DNA of 64,000 nt, taken from contig NZ_NFHG01000001.1 of assembly GCF_002159265.1 (NCBI RefSeq), forward strand, positions 558,001 to 622,000, read 5' to 3'. How positions within the stretch are numbered: position 1 is the first letter of the stretch; each line of letters opens with the position of its first letter. This document shows, piece after piece, positions 25,295 through 34,731 of this stretch. Below the pieces are notes generated by a model. That model was not told the DNA's origin. It ran no database searches and saw nothing but the letters and a program-made list of their open reading frames with translations. This stretch comes from Flavonifractor sp. An82 (GTDB taxonomy: Bacteria > Bacillota > Clostridia > Oscillospirales > Oscillospiraceae). Both the position numbers and the translations under genes were made by a program.

Positions 25295-25942
25295 TTATTC
25301 CCGCTGACTGCGGATCACCAGGGCCGCGCCTTCCCCCACGGTGAGCTCCATCACCGGGGCGGCAGGCTCGTTGCTGACGGTCAGGGTATCTCCCCGGGTA
25401 AGCTCTGCTCCCTCCAGAGGATACTTGACCCCCCGCAAGGTAACGCCCTTTACAGTCTTGTCCAGTGGCACCACGGACAGATAGTGGTAGTGGGGCGCAT
25501 CTTCCAGCGTAAGGGTGTCGTTCTCCAGAAAACGCACCTCGTTGTCGCTGTCGGCCATGACGGCATTGCCGCCCCGCCGGGCGATCCACTCCAGCAGCAC
25601 CAGGTTGGAGGCGGTGTGGTCCAGCCGCCCGCCGGTGCAGCCGCACAGCAGCAGCTCCCGGCACCCCCGCTCCAGGGCCCAGTGGGCCGCCGCCTGGAGA
25701 TCGGTAAAGTCCTTCTCCACCGGCAGGGTGGCGCAGGGTACGTCCCCGGCGGGACGTCCGCCGGAGTCCCAGTCGCCGATCAGATAGTCCGGTTTCAGCC
25801 CGGCAGCCAGGGCGGCGTTCACCCCGCCGTCGGCGCAGATCACCGTCCAGTCCTTCTCCCCCAGATACTCCCCCAGAAAAGCCAGGTCGGCGCAGGGAGC
25901 TGCGCCGACAATGAGGGCCTGTTTGGTTATTTTCTCTGCCAT
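25295..25942 (-). CDS. thiN: thiamine pyrophosphokinase
   Basis: Makes thiamine diphosphate from thiamine and ATP. 215 residues from the ATG at 25942, which overlaps the 3' end of rsgA by 16 bases. Motifs ICADGGVNAAL, LIGDWDS and CGCTGGRLDHTASN are those of ThiN. The longer open frame upstream is an out-of-frame shadow of rsgA. The order rsgA-thiN-spoVM follows B. subtilis, with rpe missing between rsgA and thiN. Confidence 0.95.
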   Translation of the reverse strand: MAEKITKQALIVGAAPCADLAFLGEYLGEKDWTVICADGGVNAALAAGLKPDYLIGDWDSGGRPAGDVPCATLPVEKDFTDLQAAAHWALERGCRELLLCGCTGGRLDHTASNLVLLEWIARRGGNAVMADSDNEVRFLENDTLTLEDAPHYHYLSVVPLDKTVKGVTLRGVKYPLEGAELTRGDTLTVSNEPAAPVMELTVGEGAALVIRSQRE

Positions 25943-26808
25943 TCCGGCACTTCCTTTGCCTGCTGGTACAGCCGCACATAGCTGGCGTGACGGCTGGCCG
26001 GGATCTCCCCCGCCTTTACCGCCGCAAGCACTGCACAGCCTTTTTCCTTTACATGGGCACACCCCGTGAACCGGCACTGGTCCAGATAGGGGGCGAATTC
26101 CCGGAAGGTGTATTGCAGCTCCTCCGGCCGCCGCAGCTCCATCTCCTCAGTATCAAAGGAGGAGAAGCCGGGGGTGTCGGCCACAATGGCCCCGCTGTCC
26201 AGCCGGAACAGCTCCACATGGCGGGTGGTGTGACGGCCACGGCCCAGCTTGTCGGACACCTCCCCAACCCGGATGTGGAAGTCGGGCTGGAGGGCGTTGA
26301 GGATGGAGGACTTGCCCACGCCGGAATTTCCTGTAAAGGCAGAAACCTTTCCGGCGATTGCAGCAGCAAGCTCTGCAATGCCCTCCCCGGTCTCGGCGCT
26401 CACCCGCAGGGTGGTGAAGCCCGCCTTGGTGTAGGTGTCGTACAGGCTGTCCGCCCCATCCAGGTCGCACTTGTTGAGGACGATGATGCTCTCGCAGTCC
26501 CTACCCTCGGCGATGGACACCACCCGGTCGATAAGGAAGGGGTCGGTGACGGGAATGGCCCCGGAGGCCACCACCACCAGCTGGTCGATGTTGGCCACCG
26601 CGGGCCGCTGAAACTCATTTTTCCGGGGCAGAATGGCATCCAGGATACCGCTCTCCCCCTCCAGGGGGGTAAATTCCACCCGGTCCCCCACCAGGGGGCT
26701 CACCTTCTGGTGGCGGAATTTGCCCCGGCCCCGGCAGGCGGTCAGCCTGCCGGAGCCGTCGTCCACATAGTAGAAGCCGCTGAGGGCTTTCAGAATGATC
26801 CCTTCCAT
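25927..26808 (-). CDS. rsgA: ribosome small-subunit-dependent GTPase A
   Basis: Late 30S assembly GTPase. 293 residues with an amino-terminal OB fold, then a circularly permuted GTPase: NKCD (G4) comes before GNSGVGKSS (G1) and DTPGFSSF (G3). The zinc-binding tail contains CRFTGCAHVKEKGC. It starts one base after the prkC stop, inside the prpC-prkC-rsgA-thiN run. Confidence 0.97.
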   Translation of the reverse strand: MEGIILKALSGFYYVDDGSGRLTACRGRGKFRHQKVSPLVGDRVEFTPLEGESGILDAILPRKNEFQRPAVANIDQLVVVASGAIPVTDPFLIDRVVSIAEGRDCESIIVLNKCDLDGADSLYDTYTKAGFTTLRVSAETGEGIAELAAAIAGKVSAFTGNSGVGKSSILNALQPDFHIRVGEVSDKLGRGRHTTRHVELFRLDSGAIVADTPGFSSFDTEEMELRRPEELQYTFREFAPYLDQCRFTGCAHVKEKGCAVLAAVKAGEIPASRHASYVRLYQQAKEVPEWQRK

Positions 26809-26809
26809 A

Positions 26810-28924
26810 TCAGCCGAAATCCTTGGACACGGAATGATCCAGCTGGCCGTCGAAGTAGACGGTGACCTCCTGGGTTCCGCTGCCCTTCAGGGTGACTACC
26901 ACCAGCTGCTGGGCGGTATCCAAGGTCTTGTCGTACTGGGTCTGACCGGCTACCTGCACTGTCACCTGCACCGTCTCACGGTCCCGGGGCAGCTGAATGG
27001 TGTAGCTGATGGCGTTGACCTGACCGCCGGGGGTAGGCTCGGTGGAGGAATCGGGCTGGTTCGGGGTGGGGTCGGTAGAGGGCTCGGTGGAGGGCTCGGG
27101 GCCCTTGCTCACCCGGAAGGAAATGGTCTGGCCCTTCTCCACCTGGGTCTTGTTTTCAATGCTCTGCCAGCAGACATAGCCCGCCGGCACAGACGCGTCG
27201 TACACTTCCTCCATGGAGGACACCACCAGGCCCATGCCCTCGGCAGCCTCCTTGGCCTGCTGGGCCTCCATATTGATGAAGTTAATCACAGTTACGGGGT
27301 CAGACTCCGGGCCGGAGCTTACCACCAGGATAATTTTGTCCACACCCTCCAGGTCGGTGTGGGCCACGGGATCGGTGGAGATGACGTACTCCTTGGTCAC
27401 ATCCTCGGAAGCCTCCTCGCGGATCTCCAGGTTGCCCTCCTCCTCACTGTAGCCCAGCTCCTTCAGGGTGGCGATGGCGATGCGCTGATCCTTATTCACC
27501 AGGTCGGGCATTCTGCCGGTCTCCTCGTCGTCTGCGCCGCTGCCGTCACTGAGGGTGACGGTGATGATGGCGCCGGACTGGGCGTTGCGGCCGCTCTCCG
27601 GGTCCTGAGAAACGATCTGGCCCTCAGGCAGGTCGCTGGCTGTGGTGCCGCCCACTACGATCTGGAAGTTGCCCTTGATCACGTCGGCGTTCTGCTTGGC
27701 GTCCTCCACGGTCATGCCGTACAGCCGGGGCACGTTGAACTCCCCGCTGTTGCCGGTGATGCCTCCAAAGAAGGAGATCCACAGGAACACGCCCATGCCC
27801 ACCAGGAAGAGAGCCACGGCGGCAATGGCCAGGTAGATGGGCAGACGGCTGCCCCCACCCCGCACCTCATCATAGTCGTCCTCGTCGTCGTACCGGCGGC
27901 TGCGGTTCTTGGGCCGGGGGTTCTCCTCCCGCCGGACGGGACGGGACCGGGTCCAGGTCTCCTCCTCCTCGTAGCGGTCGGCGTGGACGGGCTGGGCGCG
28001 CACGTTGCTGGGGGTGTTGGCACCCAGTACCTGGGTGGGCTCATCCCCCTCGGTGACCAGCAGGTCCGCCGGGGTGTAGTCAAAGTTGATGGAGGGATTT
28101 TTGCGGAACTCCTCCAGGTCGGCCAGCATGGCGTCGGCGGAGATATACCGCTGGTTGACGTCGGAGGCCATGGCCTTCATGGTGATGGCCTCCAGGGCCT
28201 CGGGGATCTCGGGGTCGATCTCCCTGGGAGACAGGGGGATGGAGTTGATGTGCTGGATGGCCACCGCCACCGGGGAATCTCCCTCGTAGGGCAGCCGTCC
28301 GGTGATCATCTCATAGAGCACCACACCGGCGGAGTAGATGTCGCTGCGGGCGTCGATGTGGCTGCCTCTGGCCTGCTCGGGAGAGATATAGTGGACCGAG
28401 CCCAGGGCCTCCTGGGTCAGGGTGGCCTGAGCGGAGGAGGTGAGCCGGGCGATGCCGAAGTCGGCCACCTTCAGGGAGCCGTCCCGCAGCACCATCACGT
28501 TGTGGGGCTTGATGTCCCGGTGGATGATGCCCCGGCTGTGGGCGTGGGACAGGGCCTTCATGATCTGGGTGATGAAGTGGAGGGCCTCCCGCCAGGCCAG
28601 CTTGCCCCCCTTCTTCTGCATATACTGCTTGAGGGTGATGCCGTCCAGCAGCTCCATCACGATATAGTCCAGCTCCGGGGTGTGGGACACGTCGTACACC
28701 GCCATGATATTGGGGTGAGACAGCATGGCAACGGCCTGGGACTCGTCGTGGAAGCGGCGGCGGAACTCGGCGTCGGTGGCCAGTTCCTCCTTCAGGATCT
28801 TAATGGCCACCAGACGGTTGAGCCGGTGGTCACGGCCCTTGTACACCACGGCCATGCCGCCGATGCCGATGCGCTCCAGGATTTCATATCGGTTGTCGAG
28901 TAATTTCCCTATGTACTGATCCAT
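26810..28924 (-). CDS. prkC: Ser/Thr protein kinase with PASTA domains (PrkC/Stk1)
   Basis: Membrane kinase that senses muropeptides or lipid II and controls growth, wall synthesis and, in Bacillus, spore germination. 704 residues: kinase domain about 10-270 with Lys42 and HRDIKPHN and ADFGIAR; a charged juxtamembrane region; one membrane segment near 361-383; three extracellular PASTA repeats (about 390-590); and a Ser/Thr/Pro-rich linker (PSTEPSTDPTP) leading to a short beta-rich end. Paired with its phosphatase gene 17 bases upstream, as usual. Confidence 0.96.
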   Translation of the reverse strand: MDQYIGKLLDNRYEILERIGIGGMAVVYKGRDHRLNRLVAIKILKEELATDAEFRRRFHDESQAVAMLSHPNIMAVYDVSHTPELDYIVMELLDGITLKQYMQKKGGKLAWREALHFITQIMKALSHAHSRGIIHRDIKPHNVMVLRDGSLKVADFGIARLTSSAQATLTQEALGSVHYISPEQARGSHIDARSDIYSAGVVLYEMITGRLPYEGDSPVAVAIQHINSIPLSPREIDPEIPEALEAITMKAMASDVNQRYISADAMLADLEEFRKNPSINFDYTPADLLVTEGDEPTQVLGANTPSNVRAQPVHADRYEEEETWTRSRPVRREENPRPKNRSRRYDDEDDYDEVRGGGSRLPIYLAIAAVALFLVGMGVFLWISFFGGITGNSGEFNVPRLYGMTVEDAKQNADVIKGNFQIVVGGTTASDLPEGQIVSQDPESGRNAQSGAIITVTLSDGSGADDEETGRMPDLVNKDQRIAIATLKELGYSEEEGNLEIREEASEDVTKEYVISTDPVAHTDLEGVDKIILVVSSGPESDPVTVINFINMEAQQAKEAAEGMGLVVSSMEEVYDASVPAGYVCWQSIENKTQVEKGQTISFRVSKGPEPSTEPSTDPTPNQPDSSTEPTPGGQVNAISYTIQLPRDRETVQVTVQVAGQTQYDKTLDTAQQLVVVTLKGSGTQEVTVYFDGQLDHSVSKDFG

Positions 28925-28941
28925 AGTTCATTACCCCCTTT

Positions 28942-29673
28942 TCAAAGGATCTGGAAGAGGACCGCCGTCACGTTGTCGGGCGCGCCTCTTGAGATGGTGA
29001 TGTTGAGCAGCCGCTGACAGCAGTCGGCGGGCTCTCCCCCGTGGATGACCTCGTAGAGCAGCTCCTGGTCGGAGAGGATGTTGCTCAGTCCGTCGGAGCA
29101 CAGCAGCAGGTAGTCCCCGCCGGTGAGCTCCTTTTCGTACAGGTCGGCCCGGATGCGTTCCTCCGCGCCCAGGGCCCGGGTGATCAGGTTCTTCCGGGGG
29201 TGGGTGCGGGCCTCCTCCGGGGTGATGTCCCCCCGGGCCACCATGTCCTCCACCACCGAGTGGTCCCGGGTGAGCCGGGTGATGCCCTCCTCGTTGATAT
29301 GGTAGGCCCGGCTGTCGCCGATGTTCAGCAGGTAGGCGGTGTTTTCCACGATGAGGACGGCCACCATGGTGGTGCCCATGCCGAAGCAGTCGGGATCGGA
29401 ACAGGCCCTGCGGTATACCGCGCTGTTGGCCTCCTCCGCCGCCCGGGCCAGCACCGCCGGCGGCGGCGTGTCCGGGTCGCCCTGGGCATTCTGGAGGGTG
29501 TCCACAAAGGTCTCCACCGCGATCAGGCTGGCGATGTTGCCCGCCTTGGCCCCTCCCATGCCGTCGCACACAACGCCGACGGCCAGGTGCTCCGAGGGTA
29601 CGTCTACGTAATAACCATCCTGATTCTGGGTTCGGACCACACCTTTGTCGGTGATGCCCCAAGCATTGATCAT
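28942..29673 (-). CDS. prpC: PP2C-type protein phosphatase (PrpC/Stp)
   Basis: Metal-dependent phosphatase that reverses PrkC phosphorylation. 243 residues from MINAWGITDKGVVRTQNQD. Metal-site motifs are NQD, CDGMGG, GDSRAY, TRDHS, SDGLS and APDNVTAV. The ribosome site is weak (AGAGG, 13 bases ahead), and upstream codons in the frame look non-coding. It follows rlmN after a 93-base gap that holds a GC hairpin (GGGCGCG / CGCGCCC). Confidence 0.95.
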   Translation of the reverse strand: MINAWGITDKGVVRTQNQDGYYVDVPSEHLAVGVVCDGMGGAKAGNIASLIAVETFVDTLQNAQGDPDTPPPAVLARAAEEANSAVYRRACSDPDCFGMGTTMVAVLIVENTAYLLNIGDSRAYHINEEGITRLTRDHSVVEDMVARGDITPEEARTHPRKNLITRALGAEERIRADLYEKELTGGDYLLLCSDGLSNILSDQELLYEVIHGGEPADCCQRLLNITISRGAPDNVTAVLFQIL

Positions 29674-29766
29674 AGTTGAATCAGCCTCTTTTCCGGCCGG
29701 CCGGCCCCGCTGCCAAGGCCTCCGGCAAAACAATGGAACGGGCGCGTCCGGCGCGCCCCAGCAGCG

Positions 29767-30792
29767 TCAATCAGTCTGCAGCATGGCCTTCCTGCGCAGC
29801 TGCCCGCAGGAGGCGTCGATATCTCCCCCCAGCTTGCGCCGCACCGTGGCGGTGATGCCGTGGGACTCCAGCCGCTTCTGGAACTGGGCCACCCGGCGGC
29901 TGGGCTTCAGCGGACTCTCCGCCACATGGTTCAGGGGGATGAGATTCACATGGCCGGGGGTGCCCTTCAGGTGACTGGCCAGCAGGTCGGCCTGCCAGTC
30001 GGAGTCGTTCACCCCGTCCACCATGGCGTACTCGTAGGAGATCCGCCGCCCGGTCTTCTCAAAATACCGGCGGCAGGTGTCAAAGAGCTTCTCCACCCCC
30101 ACGCTCCGGTTCACCGGCATGAGCCTGCTGCGGGTCTCATCGTCGGGGGCGTGGAGGGATACCGATAGGGTTAATTGTAACTGATACTCGGCCAGTTTGT
30201 CAATTTTTTCGACCAGGCCGCAGGTGGACAGGGAGATGTGCCTCATGCCGATGTTGAGCCCGTCAGGGCTGTTGACCAGGGACAGGAAGCGCAGCACCGT
30301 GTCAAAATTGTCCAGAGGCTCCCCGATGCCCATAAGCACGATGTTGCTGATGGTGTGGCCGGAGTCGATCTGGGTAAAGAGCACCTGGTCCAGCATTTCA
30401 GCGGGTGTCAGGTCTCTTACCTTGCCCCCCAGAGTGGAGGCGCAGAAGGCGCACCCCATGCGGCAGCCCACCTGAGAGGAGATGCATACAGTATTGCCAT
30501 GATGGTAGCGCATCAAAACAGTTTCGATGCAGTTTCCGTCGGAAAGCCGCCATAAGTATTTGATGGTGCCGTCCAGGGCGGACACCTGCTTGCGCTCCAC
30601 CTCCGGCGGGCACAGGATGCAGCTCTCCTTCAGCTTCTCCCGCAAAGCCTTGGACAGGTTGGTCATCTCATCAAAGGAGCGGGCCCCCCGATGGAGCCAC
30701 TGAAAGACCTGCTTTGCCCGGAAGGCGGGCTCCCCCAGCTCTTTGAAATAGGCGGTCATCTCCGCCAGATCCATGGATTTGATGTCAGTCAT
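29767..30792 (-). CDS. rlmN: 23S rRNA (A2503-C2) methyltransferase
   Basis: Radical SAM enzyme that methylates A2503 of 23S rRNA and A37 of some tRNAs. 341 residues with the CRMGCAFC cluster motif, the GGKVRDLTPAEMLDQV stretch and the MGIGEPLDN motif. The acceptor cysteine is in the carboxy-terminal DASCGQLR. It starts one base after the rsmB stop and is part of the conserved fmt-rsmB-rlmN-prpC-prkC run. Confidence 0.97.
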   Translation of the reverse strand: MTDIKSMDLAEMTAYFKELGEPAFRAKQVFQWLHRGARSFDEMTNLSKALREKLKESCILCPPEVERKQVSALDGTIKYLWRLSDGNCIETVLMRYHHGNTVCISSQVGCRMGCAFCASTLGGKVRDLTPAEMLDQVLFTQIDSGHTISNIVLMGIGEPLDNFDTVLRFLSLVNSPDGLNIGMRHISLSTCGLVEKIDKLAEYQLQLTLSVSLHAPDDETRSRLMPVNRSVGVEKLFDTCRRYFEKTGRRISYEYAMVDGVNDSDWQADLLASHLKGTPGHVNLIPLNHVAESPLKPSRRVAQFQKRLESHGITATVRRKLGGDIDASCGQLRRKAMLQTD

Positions 30793-30793
30793 A

Positions 30794-32764
30794 TCATGCT
30801 CCCCCGCCGGGCTTTTCCGGCGGTATCAGTCCGTATTTTCTATGGAGGAACGCGATCTGCTCTTCCTCCGTGGGCGCCTGGTCCGGGGGCGTGGGCTTGG
30901 CGGGGCGGCCGTAGGGGGCCGGTCCCGGCTCCAGGGGATACTGGGCCCGGAAGGAACCGCTCTGGACCCACACCTGGGCAAAGCACCAGCCCTGGTCCTG
31001 CTCGTACGGAAGATTTTCCGGCAGTTCCCCGATCAGCTCCTGAAATTCCGGAACCGCCAGCAGCTTGGGGTGGTAGGCGCTCTCCCGCCACAGCTCCAGG
31101 CCCAGGGCGTGAAATTCATAGGTACAGGCCAGCTCATGGTCCTCACAGTCGCACACATAATCGGCCTCTTTGGCCAGAGCCGGGATCAGATCCTCAGCGT
31201 GGGTGCCCGTCAGATCCAGTCCGTGGTACAGGACCTTGAGATCATGGCTCCGGTCCAGACCGATACGGCTCAGCTTCCCGTCCTCATACTCCAGCTGGAA
31301 GGTCACGGGATCCCCGTACCCGCCGAAGCGGCGCCACACCTCTACGGCAGGGCCTTCTTCCTCATTGAGCTTGCTCAGGGCCTCCTCCGCTTCTGCCTGG
31401 GGCATGCCCAGGGTGAAGGGGCCGATGCCCCCGTTGGGCCGGACCTCGTACACACCCCGCATCCGACGCAGCTTGGCAAAGAAGAAGCCGTCGGTGCCGT
31501 GGCGGTGGGGCCAGCAGGTCACCATGCCCTCCCTGGCCCCCTCGAAGTCGCCGGGCACTTGGAAGCCCTCTAATGTAAAGTCTTTATGCTTGTCTAAAAA
31601 CGCCCGGACTACGTCCTCATTCTCCCGCTCCAACAGGGTGCAGGTGGCGTAGAGCAGCACCCCGCCCGGCCGGACGTAGCGGCACACGTTGTCCAGAATG
31701 GCCTTCTGGACCCGGGGCAGCCCCTCCAGGGGCTTGGGGTCCTTGTAGCGGATATCCGGTTTTTTGCGGATGATGCCCAGCCCGGAGCAGGGTACGTCGG
31801 CCAGCACCAGGTCAAATCCGTCAAGGAACTCCTCTTTACATTCCCTGCCGTCCAAGACTTCGGCGGTAATGCAGTCCAGGCCCAGCCGCTGGGCCCCTGC
31901 CCGGATCAGGTCCATCTTATGTGGGTGGATGTCGCAGGAGACCACCTTCCCCTCCCCCCACATGGCAATGGCGGCGGCAAAGGACTTGCCGCCGGGGGCG
32001 GCGCAGGCGTCCAGCACGTCCATGCCCTCTCTGGGGTCGGCGGCCAGCACCGCCAGCTTGGCGGCGGCGTCCTGGATGTAAAAGAGACCATCCCGGAAGG
32101 CAGTCAGCTCCTCCAGACTGCCGGTGTGGGTCAGCAGCAGGCAGTTGGGCAGCCAGGGATGGGGCTGGACCTCCACCCCCTCCGCCCGGAGGGAATCGGT
32201 CACCTCCTCCACCGTGGCCCTGATGGTATTCACCTGGGCGCAGGTAGGGGGCTCCCCGTTGTTGGCCGCCATGAGGGCGATGGCCTCCTCCCTGCCCAGC
32301 CGGCGGGTAAACAGGTCGGCCAGCCACTGGGGATGGCTGTACCGCACCGCCGGGTCGGTGGGAGGCTCCAGACTGTCCTTCTGTCGGGCCAGGGCGCGGA
32401 GCACGCCGTTGACCAGACCGGCAGACCTTGGATTCTTGGAGCCCTTCCGGGCCAGATCCACCGCCTCGCTGACGGCGGCATGGTCGGGCACTCTGTCAAG
32501 GAATAACACTTGATAGGCACCAAGCCGCAAGGAATTGCGGACGGCAGGTTCCATCTTTTCCAGGCGCACCGTGGACAGCTTGCCCAGGTAGTGGTCCAGC
32601 AGCAGCTGGTTCTGGAGCACGCCGAAGCACAGCCGGGTGGCCAGGGCGGCGTCCCGGCTGTCCAGTCCGGCAGTTTTCAGAGTCTTTTTCAAAAAGCCGT
32701 CCGACCAGGCGCCCTGCTTTTCACAGGCCACCAGGGCCCGGAGGGCCACTTCTCTGGCAGTCAT
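30794..32764 (-). CDS. rsmB: 16S rRNA (C967-C5) methyltransferase RsmB with an extra C-terminal domain
   Basis: The first 434 residues are a normal RsmB: NusB-like helical domain, SAM site DACAAPGGKSFAAA, DVPCSGLGI with one catalytic cysteine and LYATCTLLERENEDV with the other, ending at the usual HGTDGFFFAKLRR. The frame then runs on through MRGVYEVRPNGGIGPFTLGM into about 220 more residues, with no stop and no gap. The added part has an amino-terminal LGM motif, several acidic/aromatic segments (CDCEDHELACTYEF) and a Pro-rich tail. I do not recognise it as an RNA-binding domain. It may be a gene fusion: the ATG at 31462 could once have been a separate start. Length is 656 residues against about 440-450 for the family. 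Confidence 0.93.
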   Translation of the reverse strand: MTAREVALRALVACEKQGAWSDGFLKKTLKTAGLDSRDAALATRLCFGVLQNQLLLDHYLGKLSTVRLEKMEPAVRNSLRLGAYQVLFLDRVPDHAAVSEAVDLARKGSKNPRSAGLVNGVLRALARQKDSLEPPTDPAVRYSHPQWLADLFTRRLGREEAIALMAANNGEPPTCAQVNTIRATVEEVTDSLRAEGVEVQPHPWLPNCLLLTHTGSLEELTAFRDGLFYIQDAAAKLAVLAADPREGMDVLDACAAPGGKSFAAAIAMWGEGKVVSCDIHPHKMDLIRAGAQRLGLDCITAEVLDGRECKEEFLDGFDLVLADVPCSGLGIIRKKPDIRYKDPKPLEGLPRVQKAILDNVCRYVRPGGVLLYATCTLLERENEDVVRAFLDKHKDFTLEGFQVPGDFEGAREGMVTCWPHRHGTDGFFFAKLRRMRGVYEVRPNGGIGPFTLGMPQAEAEEALSKLNEEEGPAVEVWRRFGGYGDPVTFQLEYEDGKLSRIGLDRSHDLKVLYHGLDLTGTHAEDLIPALAKEADYVCDCEDHELACTYEFHALGLELWRESAYHPKLLAVPEFQELIGELPENLPYEQDQGWCFAQVWVQSGSFRAQYPLEPGPAPYGRPAKPTPPDQAPTEEEQIAFLHRKYGLIPPEKPGGGA

Positions 32765-32765
32765 A

Positions 32766-33464
32766 TCAATCCCTCCGACGGCTGTTGAAGGCCAGCACAA
32801 ACCGCAGCAGCTGAGCGATGGACACCAGCAGGGCGGCCACGTAGGTCATGGCGGCGGCACCCAGCACCTTCTTGGCACCCCTCAGCTCCTGGTCGTCCAG
32901 CAGATGGGTGGAATCCAGGGACCGAATGGCCCGGCGGGAGGCATCAAACTCCACGGGCAGGGTGACGATCTGGAACACGGTGGCCACGGCGAAGAGCACC
33001 ACGCCCACAGCAAACAGGGGCCGGGAGTAGAGGGCAAAGCCCAGCACGATGAGCAGAATGGAGATCTGGGAGCTGAAATTGCACACCGGGATGATGGCCC
33101 CCCGGATCTTGATGGGCCCGTACTCCTGGGCATACTGGACGGCGTGGCCCGCCTCATGGGCGGCCACCCCCACCGCGGCGATGCTGTTGGAGCCATACAC
33201 CGCATCCGACAGCCGGATCACATTGCTGCGGGGATCATAGTGGTCGCTGAGCTTGCCCGCCACCCGCTCAATGCGCACGCCGTACACCCCGTGGGCCCGG
33301 AGCACCTCTTCGGCGGCCTGGGCCCCGGTGAGGCCCCGGCGGCAGGCCACCCGGGAGTAGCGGTTGAAGGTGGAGGACACGTTGAGCTGGGCCAGCAGGG
33401 CGATGAGGAAGGCAGGCACCAGGATCATCCAGTAGTAGGGGTCAAAGTAGTTGAAAAAGTACAT
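32766..33464 (-). CDS. yugP: YugP-family zinc metallopeptidase, membrane-bound
   Basis: A 232-residue protein with an amino-terminal membrane segment, the zinc site AAHEAGHAVQYA (about residues 102-113) and two or three further hydrophobic segments. This is the arrangement of the Zn_peptidase_2/YugP family. The role is not well defined. Two adjacent ATGs exist; I prefer the second (33464) because GGAGG is then six bases ahead rather than three. One base separates it from rsmB. Confidence 0.92.
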   Translation of the reverse strand: MYFFNYFDPYYWMILVPAFLIALLAQLNVSSTFNRYSRVACRRGLTGAQAAEEVLRAHGVYGVRIERVAGKLSDHYDPRSNVIRLSDAVYGSNSIAAVGVAAHEAGHAVQYAQEYGPIKIRGAIIPVCNFSSQISILLIVLGFALYSRPLFAVGVVLFAVATVFQIVTLPVEFDASRRAIRSLDSTHLLDDQELRGAKKVLGAAAMTYVAALLVSIAQLLRFVLAFNSRRRD

Positions 33465-33483
33465 CATCAGCCTCCAGATGGGA

Positions 33484-34731
33484 TCACATGATTTGTCCGC
33501 CGGTGAGGAACCAGGTCAGATTGACCAGGAAGCCCGCCCCCATGACGGCGGTCAGCCCCGCCGTCAGTTTGGGCCGGCCCTCGGTGAGGGCGGCGGCGAA
33601 CAGAAAGAACGGCAGAGCACAGGACAGGTAGCGGCCCGCACTGAGCAGCCAGGACAGGGAGAAGTTGAGCACCAGGTACACAAAGCCGTACAGGGTGTAC
33701 ATGCTGCGGAACCTGTTCCGGGCCCACACCAGCAGGGCGAAAAAGGCTCCGAAGAGCAGAATGGTGGGAATCCAGATCTGATACCGCACCATGACCGTGG
33801 GATAGCTCAATGCGTTGTTCAGCACATACCACAGGGTGTCGGCAATGGGACAAAAGCCCTGGCTCCAGTGCTGCTGCATGACTGTAAAGGCAAATGGGTT
33901 GCCGGTCACGGACCAGTTGAGGGCCAGATAGACCAGGGTACCCACGGCGGGCAGCAGCAGGGCAGGTAATTTGCGGGCGATGGTCTTCCAGTCAAAGCGG
34001 CCCATGTGCTCTATTAACTCCGCACCGGCGGCCCCGATGAGCAGAATGCCGTGCATCCGGGTCATGGCGGCCAGCAGGCCCCATACCCCCGCCTGCCACC
34101 AGCGGTGGCGGCGGATGGCCCACAGCCCTCCGGCGGTGGTGAGCAGGAACAGGCTTTCGGTCATGATGCCGCCGAAAAAGAAGGCATAGGGGTAGACCGA
34201 CAGAAAGAGTACCGTCCGCCGGGCCGCTCCCCTGCCCAGCTCCAGGGCGGCCAGTTTGTAAAGGAAAACACAGCCAGCCGAGTAGCAGACAAAGGAGATC
34301 AGCAGCCCCGCCGCCATAGTATTGCCCGTGATGAGGGAAATCACCCGCATCAGCCAGGGATACAGCGGGAAAAACACGAGAAACAGATTTTTCCCGTCCT
34401 CCACATAGCCGGAATAGCCCAGCTCCGCCAGATTGACGTAGTGCAGGCCGTCCCACCTCTTCCAGATCCACAGAAAGGAATCAGGGCCGGAACCGGGATA
34501 GAGAATGAAACAGGCGATCAGCCCCACCAGCAGAAAGACCGCAATGCGGAATATAAATGTAACGGTAAATACCTTTATACATTCTGTGCGGTCAGGGATA
34601 TCACCTTTTGACACAGGTACTTTGGCGGCCAGGGGCACCGGCAGGCCGGCGGTGGCCAGCCACCGCAGCACCAGGTACAGACCCAGGGCGGCCACCACGC
34701 CGGTGACCGCCAGGGTCCAGATCAGCTTCAT
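33484..34731 (-). CDS. PIG-V-like membrane glycosyltransferase
   Basis: A 415-residue polytopic protein with about ten hydrophobic segments, and the early loop WKRWDGLHYVNLAELGY, which carries the acidic residue expected in GT-C fold enzymes using lipid-linked sugars. The pattern FFPLYPWLMR and YAFFFGGIMTESLF fits the PIG-V/mannosyltransferase group. Substrate unknown. The ATG overlaps the fmt stop by four bases, an odd place for a glycosyltransferase and possibly a later insertion in the fmt-rsmB run. Confidence 0.75.
   Translation of the reverse strand: MKLIWTLAVTGVVAALGLYLVLRWLATAGLPVPLAAKVPVSKGDIPDRTECIKVFTVTFIFRIAVFLLVGLIACFILYPGSGPDSFLWIWKRWDGLHYVNLAELGYSGYVEDGKNLFLVFFPLYPWLMRVISLITGNTMAAGLLISFVCYSAGCVFLYKLAALELGRGAARRTVLFLSVYPYAFFFGGIMTESLFLLTTAGGLWAIRRHRWWQAGVWGLLAAMTRMHGILLIGAAGAELIEHMGRFDWKTIARKLPALLLPAVGTLVYLALNWSVTGNPFAFTVMQQHWSQGFCPIADTLWYVLNNALSYPTVMVRYQIWIPTILLFGAFFALLVWARNRFRSMYTLYGFVYLVLNFSLSWLLSAGRYLSCALPFFLFAAALTEGRPKLTAGLTAVMGAGFLVNLTWFLTGGQIM

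Noticed and set aside
26795-28903. Long plus-strand open frame of about 700 codons opposite prkC
   Set aside because: Antisense shadow of a GC-rich gene: low-complexity Gly/His/Val composition, no ribosome site and no recognisable domain, while the minus strand encodes an unmistakable PASTA kinase. The same applies to other long frames, such as 3543-7646 (minus) and 9028-10863 (minus).
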